Numbered from the stretch's first letter, positions 1 through 9,594 are shown. The stretch is DNA of 64,000 bases from Pelagisphaera sp964404745 (GCA_964404745.1 CAYOLG010000020.1:20707-84706), one strand, 5' to 3'. The notes: a model not told the origin generated them from the letters alone. A program made the numbers and translations.

Positions 1-736
1 GGGAACCCAGCCTTCGGCCAGCTTCAAAGTCCATTCCCTTAGAGCCGTCGTCATTAAACAAGACCGCATCGCTACCCCACTCCATACCCAAATCATGACA
101 AATCGCCTTTAGCGCTTCAACTCGCTCAGCCCCATAGATTACATCATCGCGAACGCCCATGATTGCCACTTTCCGATGCCCTTGTTCATGCAGCCTTTTC
201 ATCGAAATCTTCATGGCATGCCCGCGATCCAGACGAATTTGCGGCAAGTCTACGCTCTCGACAGGATCAATCAAAAGAGCCGCTATAGATGAGGACTCCC
301 GCAAGCCCGAAACCAAGGGCAGATTCCTCTTGCTCGGCCCGCCCACGAAAATCACGCCCTCCACTTGCAAAGAAGCGAAATGGCGAATCACCGCCTTTTC
401 CGCTTCCGCATCTTCTTCTATAAGCTCTATGATCGCCCGATACCCCTTTCGCCTAAGAGCAGACTGCAATGCGATCAGCTTCTTAGAAAAAACTGGCGTA
501 CCGAAAGTTTGGAAACAAATCCCGACTACCTGTGTCTTCCCGCCACGTAGTCCTCGAGCCAATGCATTCGGGCTGAACCCCAATCTGTCCATCGCCTTAC
601 GAACCCGCTGAGCCGTCTCTTCCCGAACACCCGGATGCCCATTCAAAGCTCGAGAAACCGTCCAACGCGACAACCCAAGGTGTTGGGCTAAGGCGAGAGT
701 CGTGTTCACTTGCTGAGAAGTCCCAGATGATTTCAT
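1..736 (-). CDS. LacI-family transcriptional regulator (partial, runs off window start)
   Basis: The N-terminus has a LacI-type helix-turn-helix at about residues 11-45 (LGLSRWTVSRALNGHPGV) with the family hinge FSPNALARGLRGG. It is followed by a periplasmic-binding-protein-like effector domain (TQVVGICFQTFGTPVF, then a VEGVIFVGGPS strand). At least 245 residues are visible; the C-terminal part of the effector domain lies beyond base 1. The ATG at 736 is the first start ahead of the HTH. It lies 87 bases downstream of the aldo/keto reductase on the same strand, so the two may be co-transcribed and the regulator may respond to a sugar that the reductase handles; that link is inference. LacI membership is clear, the ligand is unknown. 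Confidence 0.9.
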   Translation of the reverse strand, partial: MKSSGTSQQVNTTLALAQHLGLSRWTVSRALNGHPGVREETAQRVRKAMDRLGFSPNALARGLRGGKTQVVGICFQTFGTPVFSKKLIALQSALRRKGYRAIIELIEEDAEAEKAVIRHFASLQVEGVIFVGGPSKRNLPLVSGLRESSSIAALLIDPVESVDLPQIRLDRGHAMKISMKRLHEQGHRKVAIMGVRDDVIYGAERVEALKAICHDLGMEWGSDAVLFNDDGSKGMDFEAGRRLGS

Positions 737-823
737 CAACGCTTGATCACATACGCGTCTGCGAAACGCAACCCCTTAACTTTGCTTCGCCAAGCGGCAA
801 TGCCAATCGTAATCATGGCAATA

Positions 824-1807
824 TCAATAAACTCCCCTAACAAATTGGCTGATCCGATCTCGGTACATTTCCCGGATCGCTCTAACCAGTTTTTCATCCA
901 ACCGGGGCAATTCAGATACTCTGGCATTGCTAACCGCTTGCTCCTCGCTCGAAGCGCCTGGTATCACCACCGAAACGGCTTCACTGTCGAGGATCCAACG
1001 CAAGGCCATTTCCGAAAGACGCATTCCTTCCGGAGCCAGTTCTTTAAGTTCATCGGCAAACTCAATTGCCTTGGCAAAGGGAACTCCCGCGAACGTTTCT
1101 CCTACGTTGAAAAAGGCTCCATCTCGATTAAAATTGCGGTGATCCGATTCGCCAAAGGTGGAGGCCTTAGTAAACTTTCCAGACAGAGCCCCACTGGCTA
1201 ACGGAACTCGAGCAATGATTCCCACGCCCGCTTCCTGAGCCCTCGGAAACAGCCCTTCAAGCGGTTTCTGCCGAAAGATATTGAAAATGACCTGCAGCGA
1301 GTAGAGCGACGGTACTTGCTCTATGAGCATTAATCCTTCCTCCACGCTCTCAACGCTAGCTCCAAAACGCTTGATTTTCCCTGCTTCCACTAGCTTTTCC
1401 AGCCACTCGTAAATCTCCCCGCTTCTCATTATTTCCGTGGGCACGCAATGGGTTTGAACGAGGTCGAGGGCATCGATGCCCAGACGTTGAATTGATTCCT
1501 CGATTTTATTCCGGATTGAATACTCAGAATACTTATCTGGATACACTTCCTTACGGCCCACCTTGGTAGCCACGAATACATCATCGCGATTCACCTCTGC
1601 CAAAAAGCTTCCAATAATCTCTTCGCTCTTCCCGTTCCCATAAACATCGGCAGTATCGAGAAAGGCAACCCCGGACTCTAGCGAAGCCCGCAAAATGGAT
1701 TTGGCTGTCTCCACAGACATCTCGCCCCAATTGCCCCCAAATTGCCAACAGCCGAGCCCTACTTCAGATATAGCGATTTTATCTCTTCCAAATGCTCGCG
1801 TATTCAT
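824..1807 (-). CDS. Aldo/keto reductase
   Basis: This 327-residue protein is a full-length NAD(P)H-dependent aldo/keto reductase of the TIM-barrel superfamily. The N-terminal strand reads ISEVGLGCWQFGGNWG. The catalytic tetrad is visible: Asp and Tyr in DTADVYGNGKSEEIIG, Lys in VATKVGRKE and His in LVQTHC. The cofactor-binding region near the C-terminus is VSVVIPGASSEEQAVSNA. Members reduce sugar aldehydes or ketones or oxidise sugars in the cytoplasm. It precedes a LacI-type regulator on the same strand, as is common in sugar-use operons. The start is the ATG at 1807, facing away from the mscS gene. The exact substrate cannot be read from sequence. Confidence 0.93.
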   Translation of the reverse strand: MNTRAFGRDKIAISEVGLGCWQFGGNWGEMSVETAKSILRASLESGVAFLDTADVYGNGKSEEIIGSFLAEVNRDDVFVATKVGRKEVYPDKYSEYSIRNKIEESIQRLGIDALDLVQTHCVPTEIMRSGEIYEWLEKLVEAGKIKRFGASVESVEEGLMLIEQVPSLYSLQVIFNIFRQKPLEGLFPRAQEAGVGIIARVPLASGALSGKFTKASTFGESDHRNFNRDGAFFNVGETFAGVPFAKAIEFADELKELAPEGMRLSEMALRWILDSEAVSVVIPGASSEEQAVSNARVSELPRLDEKLVRAIREMYRDRISQFVRGVY

Positions 1808-1898
1808 AAATTTCTAGTCGTTTATTTCAGTTAACAGATAGCCATTCAGGCAATCCGCTCGGCAACCCGATTACCCTGTGCGCCGATATCAAAAAACC

Positions 1899-1926
1899 AA
1901 CTCCTATTTTCAGCGATCGAGGAGTT
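1899..1926. other. Small hairpin in divergent promoter region
   Basis: In the 251-base space between the divergent aldo/keto reductase and mscS genes, AACTCCT (1899-1905) can pair with AGGAGTT (1920-1926). The stem is followed by a short T run on the plus strand and preceded by an A run, so it looks like a weak bidirectional intrinsic terminator. Both flanking genes point away from it, so an untranslated-leader or operator role is equally possible. Nothing else was recognised in this gap. Confidence 0.25.
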
Positions 1927-2058
1927 TTTAGGGATTTCGCCATCGACGGGCTACTCTATCGCTTACAAAAAGGTTTGAACGCATGGCGCTGTCTCAAAAC
2001 TTTTCGCAATCGGTATTAGAGCTTGTTCAAAATTGAGGAAATCGTTTAACGATAAGAC

Positions 2059-2814
2059 ATGCCCGAGGAAATTGACCAAATACAGTCTTACACAGAAAAT
2101 CTCACCCAAACGGTAATGGCCATTTCCCCGCAGCTCATCGCGGCCGCGATTATCCTCGCCCTAAGCTTCCTTTTTGGATCCTTTCTATCCAAGATCGTCC
2201 TTGGGATCTGCGCCAAGCGCAAAATCGACGTTACGCTCTCCGGTTTCTTCGCCAGCTCCCTCAAAGCGATTATCGTCCTGATATTCATCGTCATCGCCAT
2301 CAAAAAGATCGGCGTCGACATCAGCCTAATCGTCGCTCTGCTCGGGGCGAGCGCGTGGGGTATCAGCTTAGCCATCCAAGGGCCCATTTCCAACTATGGG
2401 GCCGGGATCGCTATCATTCTCACTCGCCCTTACAAGGTGGACGACACACTAGCAATTCATGGCATAACCGGCATCGTGACTCTGGTAAGCCTCGGATACA
2501 CCCAACTCAAAACCGAGGATGGCCAAGAAGTCACTATTCCCAACAAGAAGATTCTCGGAGAAATCCTAACCAACTCTTTCACTAACCTGGTTGTGGACGG
2601 CGTCGTGGGCGTCGCCTACAATCGCGACCCAAAAAGGGCTATCACTTGCGTTAGGGAAGCCCTGAATGGCATTTCCGGAATCGGCTCGGAACAAACCCCT
2701 CAAGTAGGAATCCAAAACTCTGGGGACTCGTCCATAAATATCGGATACCGCTATTGGGTAAAAACCAAGGACTACTACCCCATCCAATTCGCCGCCAATC
2801 TAGAGATTTTCTAA
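2059..2814 (+). CDS. MscS-family mechanosensitive channel, truncated by an in-frame TAA
   Basis: This 251-residue small-conductance mechanosensitive channel protein releases solutes across the inner membrane on osmotic downshock. Three N-terminal membrane segments are visible (about residues 20-42, 60-80 and 85-112). The third is the Gly/Ala-rich pore helix LLGASAWGISLAIQGPISN. The MscS beta domain follows (TGIVTLVSLGYTQLKTEDG and VTIPNKKI). The reading frame stops at TAA 2812-2814 just after YPIQFAANLEIF. The same frame then continues, without any shift, with the typical MscS tail (ENITIPFPQRDL) and reaches a natural-looking stop at 2887-2889. Twenty-four codons of the C-terminal barrel are therefore cut off by one substitution, probably Lys AAA to TAA. 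The product may be impaired; treat it as an incipient pseudogene. Confidence 0.9.
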   Translation: MPEEIDQIQSYTENLTQTVMAISPQLIAAAIILALSFLFGSFLSKIVLGICAKRKIDVTLSGFFASSLKAIIVLIFIVIAIKKIGVDISLIVALLGASAWGISLAIQGPISNYGAGIAIILTRPYKVDDTLAIHGITGIVTLVSLGYTQLKTEDGQEVTIPNKKILGEILTNSFTNLVVDGVVGVAYNRDPKRAITCVREALNGISGIGSEQTPQVGIQNSGDSSINIGYRYWVKTKDYYPIQFAANLEIF

Positions 2815-2967
2815 GCCTCGAAACCTGAAAACATCACTATCCCATTCCCGCAAAGAGATTTACCCATCGCCTCAGAATCGAAAGGCTAACATCGCTTAGA
2901 GATAAAATCGGGAATAACAGGAACTAAACCAGCCTCTTTAATTCCCTAACCAACGCCGCCCAAAGCT

Positions 2968-3927
2968 ATGAATATTCGAAAAAGCAAACCCTGGAACCTG
3001 CCGGAATCTGCGGCCACTTCCGAAGGCGATTACCTCAATCGCCGCAAGTTCTTGAAAGCGGTCGGACTCGGCTCCAGCTCACTAATGGGCGGTTCCATCG
3101 CTCGGGCAGCTACCGCAGGCTTTCCCTCAACCAAAAACGAGAATTATCTTTCGGAAGAGCTTGAGCCTACTGACTTCGAGCTTATCGCGGGATACAATAA
3201 TTTCTACGAATTCTCTTACGACAAGGGCGAAGTCCAAAAACTAGCAAACCAAGACTGGAAAACCGAGCCTTGGACGATCGAGATCGCAGGCCATGTCGAC
3301 AACCCTATGAAAATCGACGTCAATGATCTCGTAAAAAAGATTGGCGGCGTCGAACAACGAGTCTACCGATTCCGCTGCGTTGAGGCTTGGTCAATGGTTA
3401 TTCCCTGGGACGGATTCGAATTGAGCGCTCTCATCGATCTCGCCCAGCCGAATTCAAAAGCGAAATTCCTCAAGTTCACCACCTTTTACGATCCGGATTC
3501 CGCCCCCGGACAAAAAGGCGGCTCGATCGACTGGCCCTATGTGGAGGGCTTGACGCTAGAGGAAGCCCAAAACGAACTCGCCTTCCTGGCAACTGGCATC
3601 TACGGCAAGCCGATCCCCAACCAAAACGGCGCCCCTATTCGTCTCGTCGTCCCCTGGAAGTACGGATTCAAGAGCATCAAATCAATCGTGAAGATCGAAT
3701 TTACCAGTAAGCAGCCAATGAATACATGGCAAGCTCTACAACCGCGAGAGTATGGCTTCTATGCCAATGTCAATCCTAAGGTCGACCATCCTCGGTGGTC
3801 TCAAGCGAGCGAGCGCATCATCGGATCCGGCTTTTTTAGCAAACGCCAAGAAACCTTGATGTTCAACGGCTACGAAGAACAGGTAGCCCACCTGTATAAG
3901 GACCTCGACCTCCGGCGTTTCTACTAG
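2968..3927 (+). CDS. msrP: Protein-methionine-sulfoxide reductase catalytic subunit MsrP (YedY)
   Basis: This 319-residue periplasmic molybdopterin enzyme repairs oxidised methionines in envelope proteins. A twin-arginine signal is present (NRRKFLKAVGLGSSSL, residues 24-39). The sulfite-oxidase fold follows. The Mo-ligand cysteine lies in VYRFRCVEAWSMVIPWDG (Cys137), and GAPIRLVVPWKYGFKSIKSI is the signature in the second half. Length matches the family. It is followed 44 bases later by msrQ, the usual partner supplying electrons from the quinone pool, so the two form an operon. The ATG at 2968 directly precedes the Tat motif. Confidence 0.97.
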   Translation: MNIRKSKPWNLPESAATSEGDYLNRRKFLKAVGLGSSSLMGGSIARAATAGFPSTKNENYLSEELEPTDFELIAGYNNFYEFSYDKGEVQKLANQDWKTEPWTIEIAGHVDNPMKIDVNDLVKKIGGVEQRVYRFRCVEAWSMVIPWDGFELSALIDLAQPNSKAKFLKFTTFYDPDSAPGQKGGSIDWPYVEGLTLEEAQNELAFLATGIYGKPIPNQNGAPIRLVVPWKYGFKSIKSIVKIEFTSKQPMNTWQALQPREYGFYANVNPKVDHPRWSQASERIIGSGFFSKRQETLMFNGYEEQVAHLYKDLDLRRFY

Positions 3928-3971
3928 GCAGAATTCCAGACCCCGGAACGCAATTTGCGAAACCGCATTTC

Positions 3972-4610
3972 ATGAACGGCATCGCTCGCATCCTCCGCAA
4001 ACGATGGCTCCTCTACTTTCTGCTTTGCTCGCCTATTTTTTACGTATGCACTCCTCAAATACAGTACGATACTGAATTTCGGGCGGATCCAGCGAAGTAC
4101 TTGCTAGACTATGTCGGATTAGCAGCGACTTACATCTTTGCCATTGTCATATCGATCACTCCGCTCAGGCGCATTTTTCCCAAGTCAGGAATCGTCAATA
4201 GCCTAGCCTATCACCGCCGCCCGATGGGGGTAAGCGTTTTCGTCTACGCCTTTCTCCATTTCCTTATCTACTACTTTTACACCGGGAGCTGGGCGGAATT
4301 CGTTAAAGACTGGGAGAAGCTGTTCATTCTCTCTGGCATATTGGCATTTGCCTTCCTCTTCCTCATGGCAGCAACCAGCAACAACCGCATGGTCCGCCGC
4401 CTTGGGGCCCGCTATTGGAAACGCCTGCACCGGCTCGCCTACCCTGTCCTCTTTCTCATCATTTACCACCAGGCAGCCCAAGAGAAGACTGGCTTTAGAG
4501 AAACAGCTCTCATCTTCGTTCCCGTCTTGGCTCTGCAGTTCTGGAGGCTCGTTCTGGCAAGTAAAGCCTTTCTAGCCCGACGAAACGATTCCGCGAACGG
4601 AGCCGAGTAG
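3972..4610 (+). CDS. msrQ: Heme-binding membrane subunit MsrQ (YedZ)
   Basis: This 212-residue integral membrane b-type cytochrome of the ferric-reductase-like (YedZ) family passes electrons from the respiratory chain to MsrP. Several hydrophobic helices are visible (about residues 12-28, 42-62, 83-103, 115-135, 155-172 and 177-195). Candidate heme-ligating histidines lie in AYHRRPMG, AFLHFLIYYF and the RLHRLAYPVLFLIIYH segment. It directly follows msrP on the same strand, which fixes the assignment. Confidence 0.95.
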   Translation: MNGIARILRKRWLLYFLLCSPIFYVCTPQIQYDTEFRADPAKYLLDYVGLAATYIFAIVISITPLRRIFPKSGIVNSLAYHRRPMGVSVFVYAFLHFLIYYFYTGSWAEFVKDWEKLFILSGILAFAFLFLMAATSNNRMVRRLGARYWKRLHRLAYPVLFLIIYHQAAQEKTGFRETALIFVPVLALQFWRLVLASKAFLARRNDSANGAE

Positions 4611-4778
4611 CGCTGCCCAACGCCCTTGCATCAGTTGTTCTTGCACTGCTCGCGAGTCTTACAAGCGGACCTTTAAAGAACTCGCGATCAGAGCAATTTT
4701 TGTCGACATAAAAGCGGCTCCTAGGAACATTCGATTTATCGAAACCCAAGCCTATCTCATCGCGTAAATTCTTGCAGC

Positions 4779-5699
4779 ATGACAACCACCAGCTCGCTAT
4801 CCGCCCGCTACTTCACTGTCGCCTTAATAATCTCTCTTAGCGGGATGGCCTTTCTCTATCTTCCTTCATTCGAATCGACTCGCGCCTTTTTCGCTGTCAA
4901 TTGGGGACTTACGCTTTCCACTCTCTTCGTCGGAACCGGGGCCTTAGTGGTAGCAGCTTACCTGCTGCTCTTGCTTCGTTTTCAACAAGTAGCGACGCAA
5001 TCACTGATTTCCATCATAAAACAAGTTGAGACCAATCGGCCAGCCACCGCATTCACGGCCAAGCCCAAAGTGATGGAAGTCGATCGCTTTCGCTACCTCC
5101 TAGAAAACCTTTCGCTCATGATCGAGAAGCTCGAGGATCTTATTGACGAGCTAGAAAAGCATAGAGCCTCCTCGGAAGAAAAACTTGTCTCATTCGGCAA
5201 GGAAAAGGAGGCCAACCTAATATCCATCGAGGAACGGACCCGCCGGGTGGAGGAGCTCAGAAGCGAGCGAGCCGTTTTGGAGGAAAGCGTTCGGCGATTG
5301 GAGGCCAAACTCGATGAGGAACGCAAGGCGAACGTCCATCAAGAAATCGAAAAGCGAAGCGACGAAATCTACAACCAAATGGAAAAGGCCGTAGAAGCCT
5401 CGGCTCTGAAATCAATTTGGCTACCTAAAATTGCTAAGGATCTGAATGGACCCTCAGCCGTTATTCAAAAGACGATCGATGACCTGCAAGGAAATTGGGA
5501 TACAACCTCTTTCGCCCGCTTAAAGTCAGATGTTGCCGAGCTCAAGGAGCAAGGAGAGATTCTCGCGGGCGCATTGAATCGTCTAAACAATACGGATGCG
5601 AACCCTGAACAAAAAACTGGCTATACTTCGAATCTAACCGAATTTCCGAAACCGAATTGCGAAGACGAACGTTCTTCTGCCCGTATAGCTAAATCCTAA
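4779..5699 (+). CDS. Membrane-anchored coiled-coil protein, function unknown
   Basis: I do not recognise a family for this 306-residue protein. It has two N-terminal membrane segments (about residues 10-30 and 38-64). A long charged region of about residues 95-190 follows with strong heptad character (for example EERTRRVEELRSERAVLEES), predicted to form a coiled coil facing the cytoplasm. A second helical part covers about residues 200-270. The layout resembles envelope-linked scaffolding or kinase-like sensor stalks, but no catalytic domain is visible. It lies between msrQ (168 bases upstream) and a dienelactone hydrolase-like gene (23 bases downstream), all on the plus strand, so it may share a transcript with the latter. 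Confidence 0.75.
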   Translation: MTTTSSLSARYFTVALIISLSGMAFLYLPSFESTRAFFAVNWGLTLSTLFVGTGALVVAAYLLLLLRFQQVATQSLISIIKQVETNRPATAFTAKPKVMEVDRFRYLLENLSLMIEKLEDLIDELEKHRASSEEKLVSFGKEKEANLISIEERTRRVEELRSERAVLEESVRRLEAKLDEERKANVHQEIEKRSDEIYNQMEKAVEASALKSIWLPKIAKDLNGPSAVIQKTIDDLQGNWDTTSFARLKSDVAELKEQGEILAGALNRLNNTDANPEQKTGYTSNLTEFPKPNCEDERSSARIAKS

Positions 5700-5722
5700 T
5701 CAACCCAATAGCCCTCACCATT

Positions 5723-6613
5723 ATGGAACGCAAAAAGGCCACTGACTTCCCCCAGGAGTTGCTCGATATCTACGATGAATACGTACACGGCATCATTGAC
5801 CGCCGCCTATTCTTTTCCAAAGCCGCTAAATTCGCCACGGCAGGCGTCACCGTAGCCGCTCTGGTCGACTCGCTGAGCCCGGACTACGCTTGGGCTGAGC
5901 AAGTTTCCAAGAGCGATTCACGGATCCATACCGAGTACGCCGAATACGACTCCCCCCAAGGCCACGGTAAAATGCGCGGCTACCTCGCCCGCCCGTCCAA
6001 CGCCTCGGGCAAATTGCCAGCCGTGCTCGTGATTCACGAGAATCGGGGGCTAAATCCATATATTGAGGACGTCGTTCGCCGCGCCGCTTTGGCAGGATTC
6101 TTGGCCTTTGGCCCCGACGCCTTAACGCCCCTCGGAGGGTATCCAGGAAATGACGACGATGGCCGAACCATGCAACGGCAACTCGACCTAAACAAGATTA
6201 CCGAGGACATGGTTGCCGCCGCTCAGTTCCTTCACAATCACCCTAACAGCGCTAAATCGACAGGCGTGGTGGGCTTTTGCTTCGGAGGCGGCATGTCCAA
6301 TACCCTAGCCGTTCGTCTGCCTAACATCATCAAAGCCGCGGCTCCATTCTATGGTGGTCAGCCATCCGCCGAGGACACCAAGAAAATTAAAGCCACTCTC
6401 TTGTTGCACTACGCGGAGATGGATCAGCGAGTCAATGCCGGTTGGCCCGACTACGAAAAAGCCCTCAAGGCGAACGATATCAATTACCAGACCCACATCT
6501 ACACAGGCACCAATCACGGCTTCCACAACGACACGACACCCCGCTACGATGAAACCGCCGCCAAACTGGCATGGAGCCGAACCATAGAATTTTTCAAAGA
6601 GCATCTCGGCTAA
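5723..6613 (+). CDS. Dienelactone hydrolase family protein, probably exported
   Basis: This 296-residue alpha/beta-hydrolase is of the dienelactone hydrolase family. The catalytic Cys is in VVGFCFGGGMSN, the Asp in HYAEMDQRVN and the His in GTNHGFHNDTTPRYDE, giving the Cys-Asp-His triad of the family. The oxyanion region is AVLVIHENRGLNPYIEDV. The N-terminus (IIDRRLFFSKAAKFATAGVTV) looks like a Tat-type or membrane-anchored export signal ending near AWA, as in other DLH proteins carrying a pre-domain. The substrate is unknown. It follows the coiled-coil membrane protein by 23 bases. Confidence 0.92.
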   Translation: MERKKATDFPQELLDIYDEYVHGIIDRRLFFSKAAKFATAGVTVAALVDSLSPDYAWAEQVSKSDSRIHTEYAEYDSPQGHGKMRGYLARPSNASGKLPAVLVIHENRGLNPYIEDVVRRAALAGFLAFGPDALTPLGGYPGNDDDGRTMQRQLDLNKITEDMVAAAQFLHNHPNSAKSTGVVGFCFGGGMSNTLAVRLPNIIKAAAPFYGGQPSAEDTKKIKATLLLHYAEMDQRVNAGWPDYEKALKANDINYQTHIYTGTNHGFHNDTTPRYDETAAKLAWSRTIEFFKEHLG

Positions 6614-6817
6614 TTTAGTCCAATAGGCAGGGGCTGGCTCCCGTTCGAAACGGACGAGTAGCTGGGGTCGCGCTTTCTGAGAGAGTGCCGACGGGGCCGT
6701 TGATATCGGTTTTGCAGCGACCGCAGGACTGAGCGTCACTCTACTTACGCGAACGCCGTAAGCGGCGACTCTAAAACTTAGGTTTTGCGGGACACTTTCT
6801 GAGCGAGTATTCCTTTT

Positions 6818-6877
6818 GCAGGAGCAGCTTCACGCCGCGAACAATCGGAATTCATCTCGGCGTAAAGCCGCTCCTGC
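6818..6877. repeat. Palindromic repeat, GTAGGAGCGGCTT family (copy A)
   Basis: Two inverted arms are visible: GCAGGAGCAGCTTCACGCCG at the left and CGGCGTAAAGCCGCTCCTGC at the right. A second copy with nearly the same arms lies at 30970-31033. The arms resemble the GTAGGAGCGGCTTTA-type REP elements known from other Gram-negative bacteria. It sits in the 305-base gap between the dienelactone hydrolase-like and GH63-type genes. The rest of the gap holds short partly repeated words (CTTTCTGAG at about 6680 and 6796) and no gene. It may also act as a transcript end for the convergent neighbours. Confidence 0.75.
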
Positions 6878-6918
6878 AATCGTTACGCGCGCTGAAGGGC
6901 CGCCCCACAATGGCTTCG

Positions 6919-9594
6919 CTAGCCGTTACGTAGCAATTCGGCAACCAAGGCCGTCCAACCTGTTTGGTGACTAGCCCCCAGGCCTTTGCCAGTCTCTCCA
7001 TGGAAAAACTCATAAAAAAGCGGATACGCTGAAAAATTCGGGTCACTTGCGTAGCATTCTTGTTCTCCATGGCAGGGCCGCCTTCCTGCTTCATCTGGCA
7101 AAAATAAGGCCGCCATCCGCTTGCTTAACTCGATCGCGCACTCGTCTAGAGTTAGCCACTTGCCCGAACCGGTAGGAAATTCGGCTTTCAGTGATTCTCC
7201 ATAAAAGCGATAGTATCCTTTCAACGCTTCAATAATAAGAAAAGTAATGGGAAACCACACAGGTCCTCGCCAATTAGAGTTGCCTCCGAACAGCCACGAG
7301 TCTGAGTCGCCAGGCGTATATTTTACTTCGAAGCGTTCGCCAGCCATTTCCAAGCAGTACGGATGCTTTTCATAGTAGCGGGAGAGCGATCGAATTCCGT
7401 AAGGGGAGAGAAATTCATCTTCGCTGAACAGATAGGCCAACAATCGCTCCAGTTGTTCACGCGTGGGGATCGCCAGCAAGTAGTGCGGATGCTTGCCTCC
7501 TTTCCACTCGCAGGTGATCTGACTCGCCAAATCCTTTCGGTGATCGAGATACCAATGCATGCGTTTGCGAAAACCAGGCATGGATTCCATCAGCTCACCA
7601 TCCAAAGTCTCCGAAGCGATCAATGGGACCAGGCCAACCAAGCTGCGCACCGCTATGTGTTTGCTTTCCCCATTCGGAAAGAGGATCTGGTCATAATAAA
7701 ACCCTTCATCTTCGTCCCAGAGCCCGCCGTTGCCTGATCGATTCATGGCATCGGAGATATTGATAAAGTGCTCAAAAAATTTCGAAGCAACCCCTTCGTA
7801 GTCGGGATCCTGTTTGGCTATCTCCAGGGCTATCGCTAGCATCGTCGAGCAGTAGAAAGCCATCCAAGCGGTTCCATCGGCCTGGTGCAGGTCATGCCCA
7901 CCAGGCATCGGCTGCGAACGATCGAAGAGTCCAATATTGTCGAGGCCCAGAAATCCGCCAGCAAACAAATTGTTCCCTTGGGGATCTTTGCGATTCACCC
8001 ACCAAGTGAAGTTGAGCATCAACTTGTGAAAGGCTCTTTTCAAGAAGGAGACATCACCTTCGCCACCGTCCGCGCAATTTCGATACACATGCAGACATGC
8101 CCAGGCGTGCACAGGGGGATTCACGTCCCCGAGCGCCCACTCGTAGGCCGGTATTTGTCCATTCGGGTGCATGTACCATTCCCGCAAAAACAATATTAAT
8201 TGCTTCTTGGCGAAGTCTGGATCGACCCGAGCGAAAGGGATCATGTGGAAAGCCAAGTCCCAAGCAGCGTACCATGGATATTCCCACTTGTCCGGCACGG
8301 AAATGACGTCGCGATTAAACAAGTGACCCCATCCCTGATTACGGCCATTTAGCCGCTCTGGCGGCGGTTTAGCGATGCCCGGATCGCCTCGCAGCCAATC
8401 GTGAACCGAATAATGATAAAATTGCTTGGTCCAGAGAAGCCCAGCATAGGCTTGTCGCTCTACCTGCCTTTCCGCATCAGAAAGTTCTCGATGGGAGATG
8501 GTATCGAAGAAAGCATTTGCCTCCATTATCCGCTCTTTAAATACGCTCTCGAAACCCTTGCCAAAAACGCGCTTCGGGGCCTCCTCCTGGCTAAACATAC
8601 GCAAATCGATGGATACGCTTTCATTCGCCGGTATATCAAGAGCATATCTCGCTACAGAAATCGTCCCCTTCCTTTCAGGATTTATAGCCTCTTTTTCCCC
8701 GCCAACAATCCATCGTTCAATTCCATCCTTAAAATAAGTGGTGTAGCTCTCGGAACCATACAGCGCCTCGGTATTCGTTTCGTTTTCTGTAAAAGCGAAT
8801 TCCGGACAGGTTCCGTCACTGGCGGCATTCGCTTCAAAGTGGAAAATACCTAAATTCTGGTGGTCCAAGTCCAGCCGCTGATCCGACACTTGGCGGATGC
8901 TCGGCTTCAGCGTGCAGCCTTCGTGCTGGCACCCCCAAATCCAAGTGTTTCGGAAAAATATTTTGGGTAGCGCTTCGAGACAGGCTTTTTCCGGCCCTCG
9001 ATTGCTGATTGTCAATCGGATCAGCAAATCATTGGGGCTGCCTTTGGCGTACTCTGCCTGGACGTCAAAATAGCGGGATTGGTCGAAAACACCTGTATCT
9101 AAAATCTCGTATTCCGAATCGAGCTTTCCCATCTCCGCATTTCTCCTGATCAGCTCTTCGTAGGGGAAACCTTCTTGAGGATATTTGTAAAGAGCTTTGG
9201 CATAGGCGTGAGAAGGCGTGGAATCGAGATAGTAGTAGAGTTCCTTACAATCCTCTCCATGATTCCCCTGCTTTCCAGTCAACCCAAATAGACGCTCCTT
9301 GAGCCGTTCATCCTTTCCATTCCAAAGGGCGACGGAAAAGCATAGGCGGCATTCCCGGTCGCAAAAGCCTAGCAATCCATCCTCTCCCCATCGGTAGGCC
9401 CGCATGCCAGCGTGCTCGAACGGAAAGTACTCCCAAGCATTGCCGTCTTTCGAGTAATCTTCGCGCACGGTTCCCCATTGCCGTTCCGACAAGTAGGGGC
9501 CCCAACGCTTCCAATTGGCTTTGCGCGAAGCGGAATCATCCAACCGTTTCCGTTCGGCACTCTCGATACCAGTTTTTCGACCTCTAGTTGGCAT
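6919..9594 (-). CDS. GH63/MGH1-like glycoside hydrolase (glucosidase-type)
   Basis: This 891-residue protein belongs to the bacterial GH63-like (MGH1-like) glycosidases acting on alpha-linked glucose or mannose units. Family blocks include QGWGHLFNRDVISVPDKWE, YPWYAAWDLAFHMIPFARVD with the probable general-acid Asp, PNGQIPAYEWALGDVNPP, and NSNWRGPVWFPITFLIIEAL near the C-terminus with the likely catalytic base. The N-terminal half is a beta-rich domain (WGPYLSERQWGTVREDYS). No signal peptide is seen, so it is probably cytoplasmic. An in-frame TTG lies at 9612, but the ATG at 9594 directly before PTRGRK with AAGAGA upstream is the better start. The stop is TAA-side at 6919. The exact sugar substrate is unknown. 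Confidence 0.9.
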   Translation of the reverse strand: MPTRGRKTGIESAERKRLDDSASRKANWKRWGPYLSERQWGTVREDYSKDGNAWEYFPFEHAGMRAYRWGEDGLLGFCDRECRLCFSVALWNGKDERLKERLFGLTGKQGNHGEDCKELYYYLDSTPSHAYAKALYKYPQEGFPYEELIRRNAEMGKLDSEYEILDTGVFDQSRYFDVQAEYAKGSPNDLLIRLTISNRGPEKACLEALPKIFFRNTWIWGCQHEGCTLKPSIRQVSDQRLDLDHQNLGIFHFEANAASDGTCPEFAFTENETNTEALYGSESYTTYFKDGIERWIVGGEKEAINPERKGTISVARYALDIPANESVSIDLRMFSQEEAPKRVFGKGFESVFKERIMEANAFFDTISHRELSDAERQVERQAYAGLLWTKQFYHYSVHDWLRGDPGIAKPPPERLNGRNQGWGHLFNRDVISVPDKWEYPWYAAWDLAFHMIPFARVDPDFAKKQLILFLREWYMHPNGQIPAYEWALGDVNPPVHAWACLHVYRNCADGGEGDVSFLKRAFHKLMLNFTWWVNRKDPQGNNLFAGGFLGLDNIGLFDRSQPMPGGHDLHQADGTAWMAFYCSTMLAIALEIAKQDPDYEGVASKFFEHFINISDAMNRSGNGGLWDEDEGFYYDQILFPNGESKHIAVRSLVGLVPLIASETLDGELMESMPGFRKRMHWYLDHRKDLASQITCEWKGGKHPHYLLAIPTREQLERLLAYLFSEDEFLSPYGIRSLSRYYEKHPYCLEMAGERFEVKYTPGDSDSWLFGGNSNWRGPVWFPITFLIIEALKGYYRFYGESLKAEFPTGSGKWLTLDECAIELSKRMAALFLPDEAGRRPCHGEQECYASDPNFSAYPLFYEFFHGETGKGLGASHQTGWTALVAELLRNG

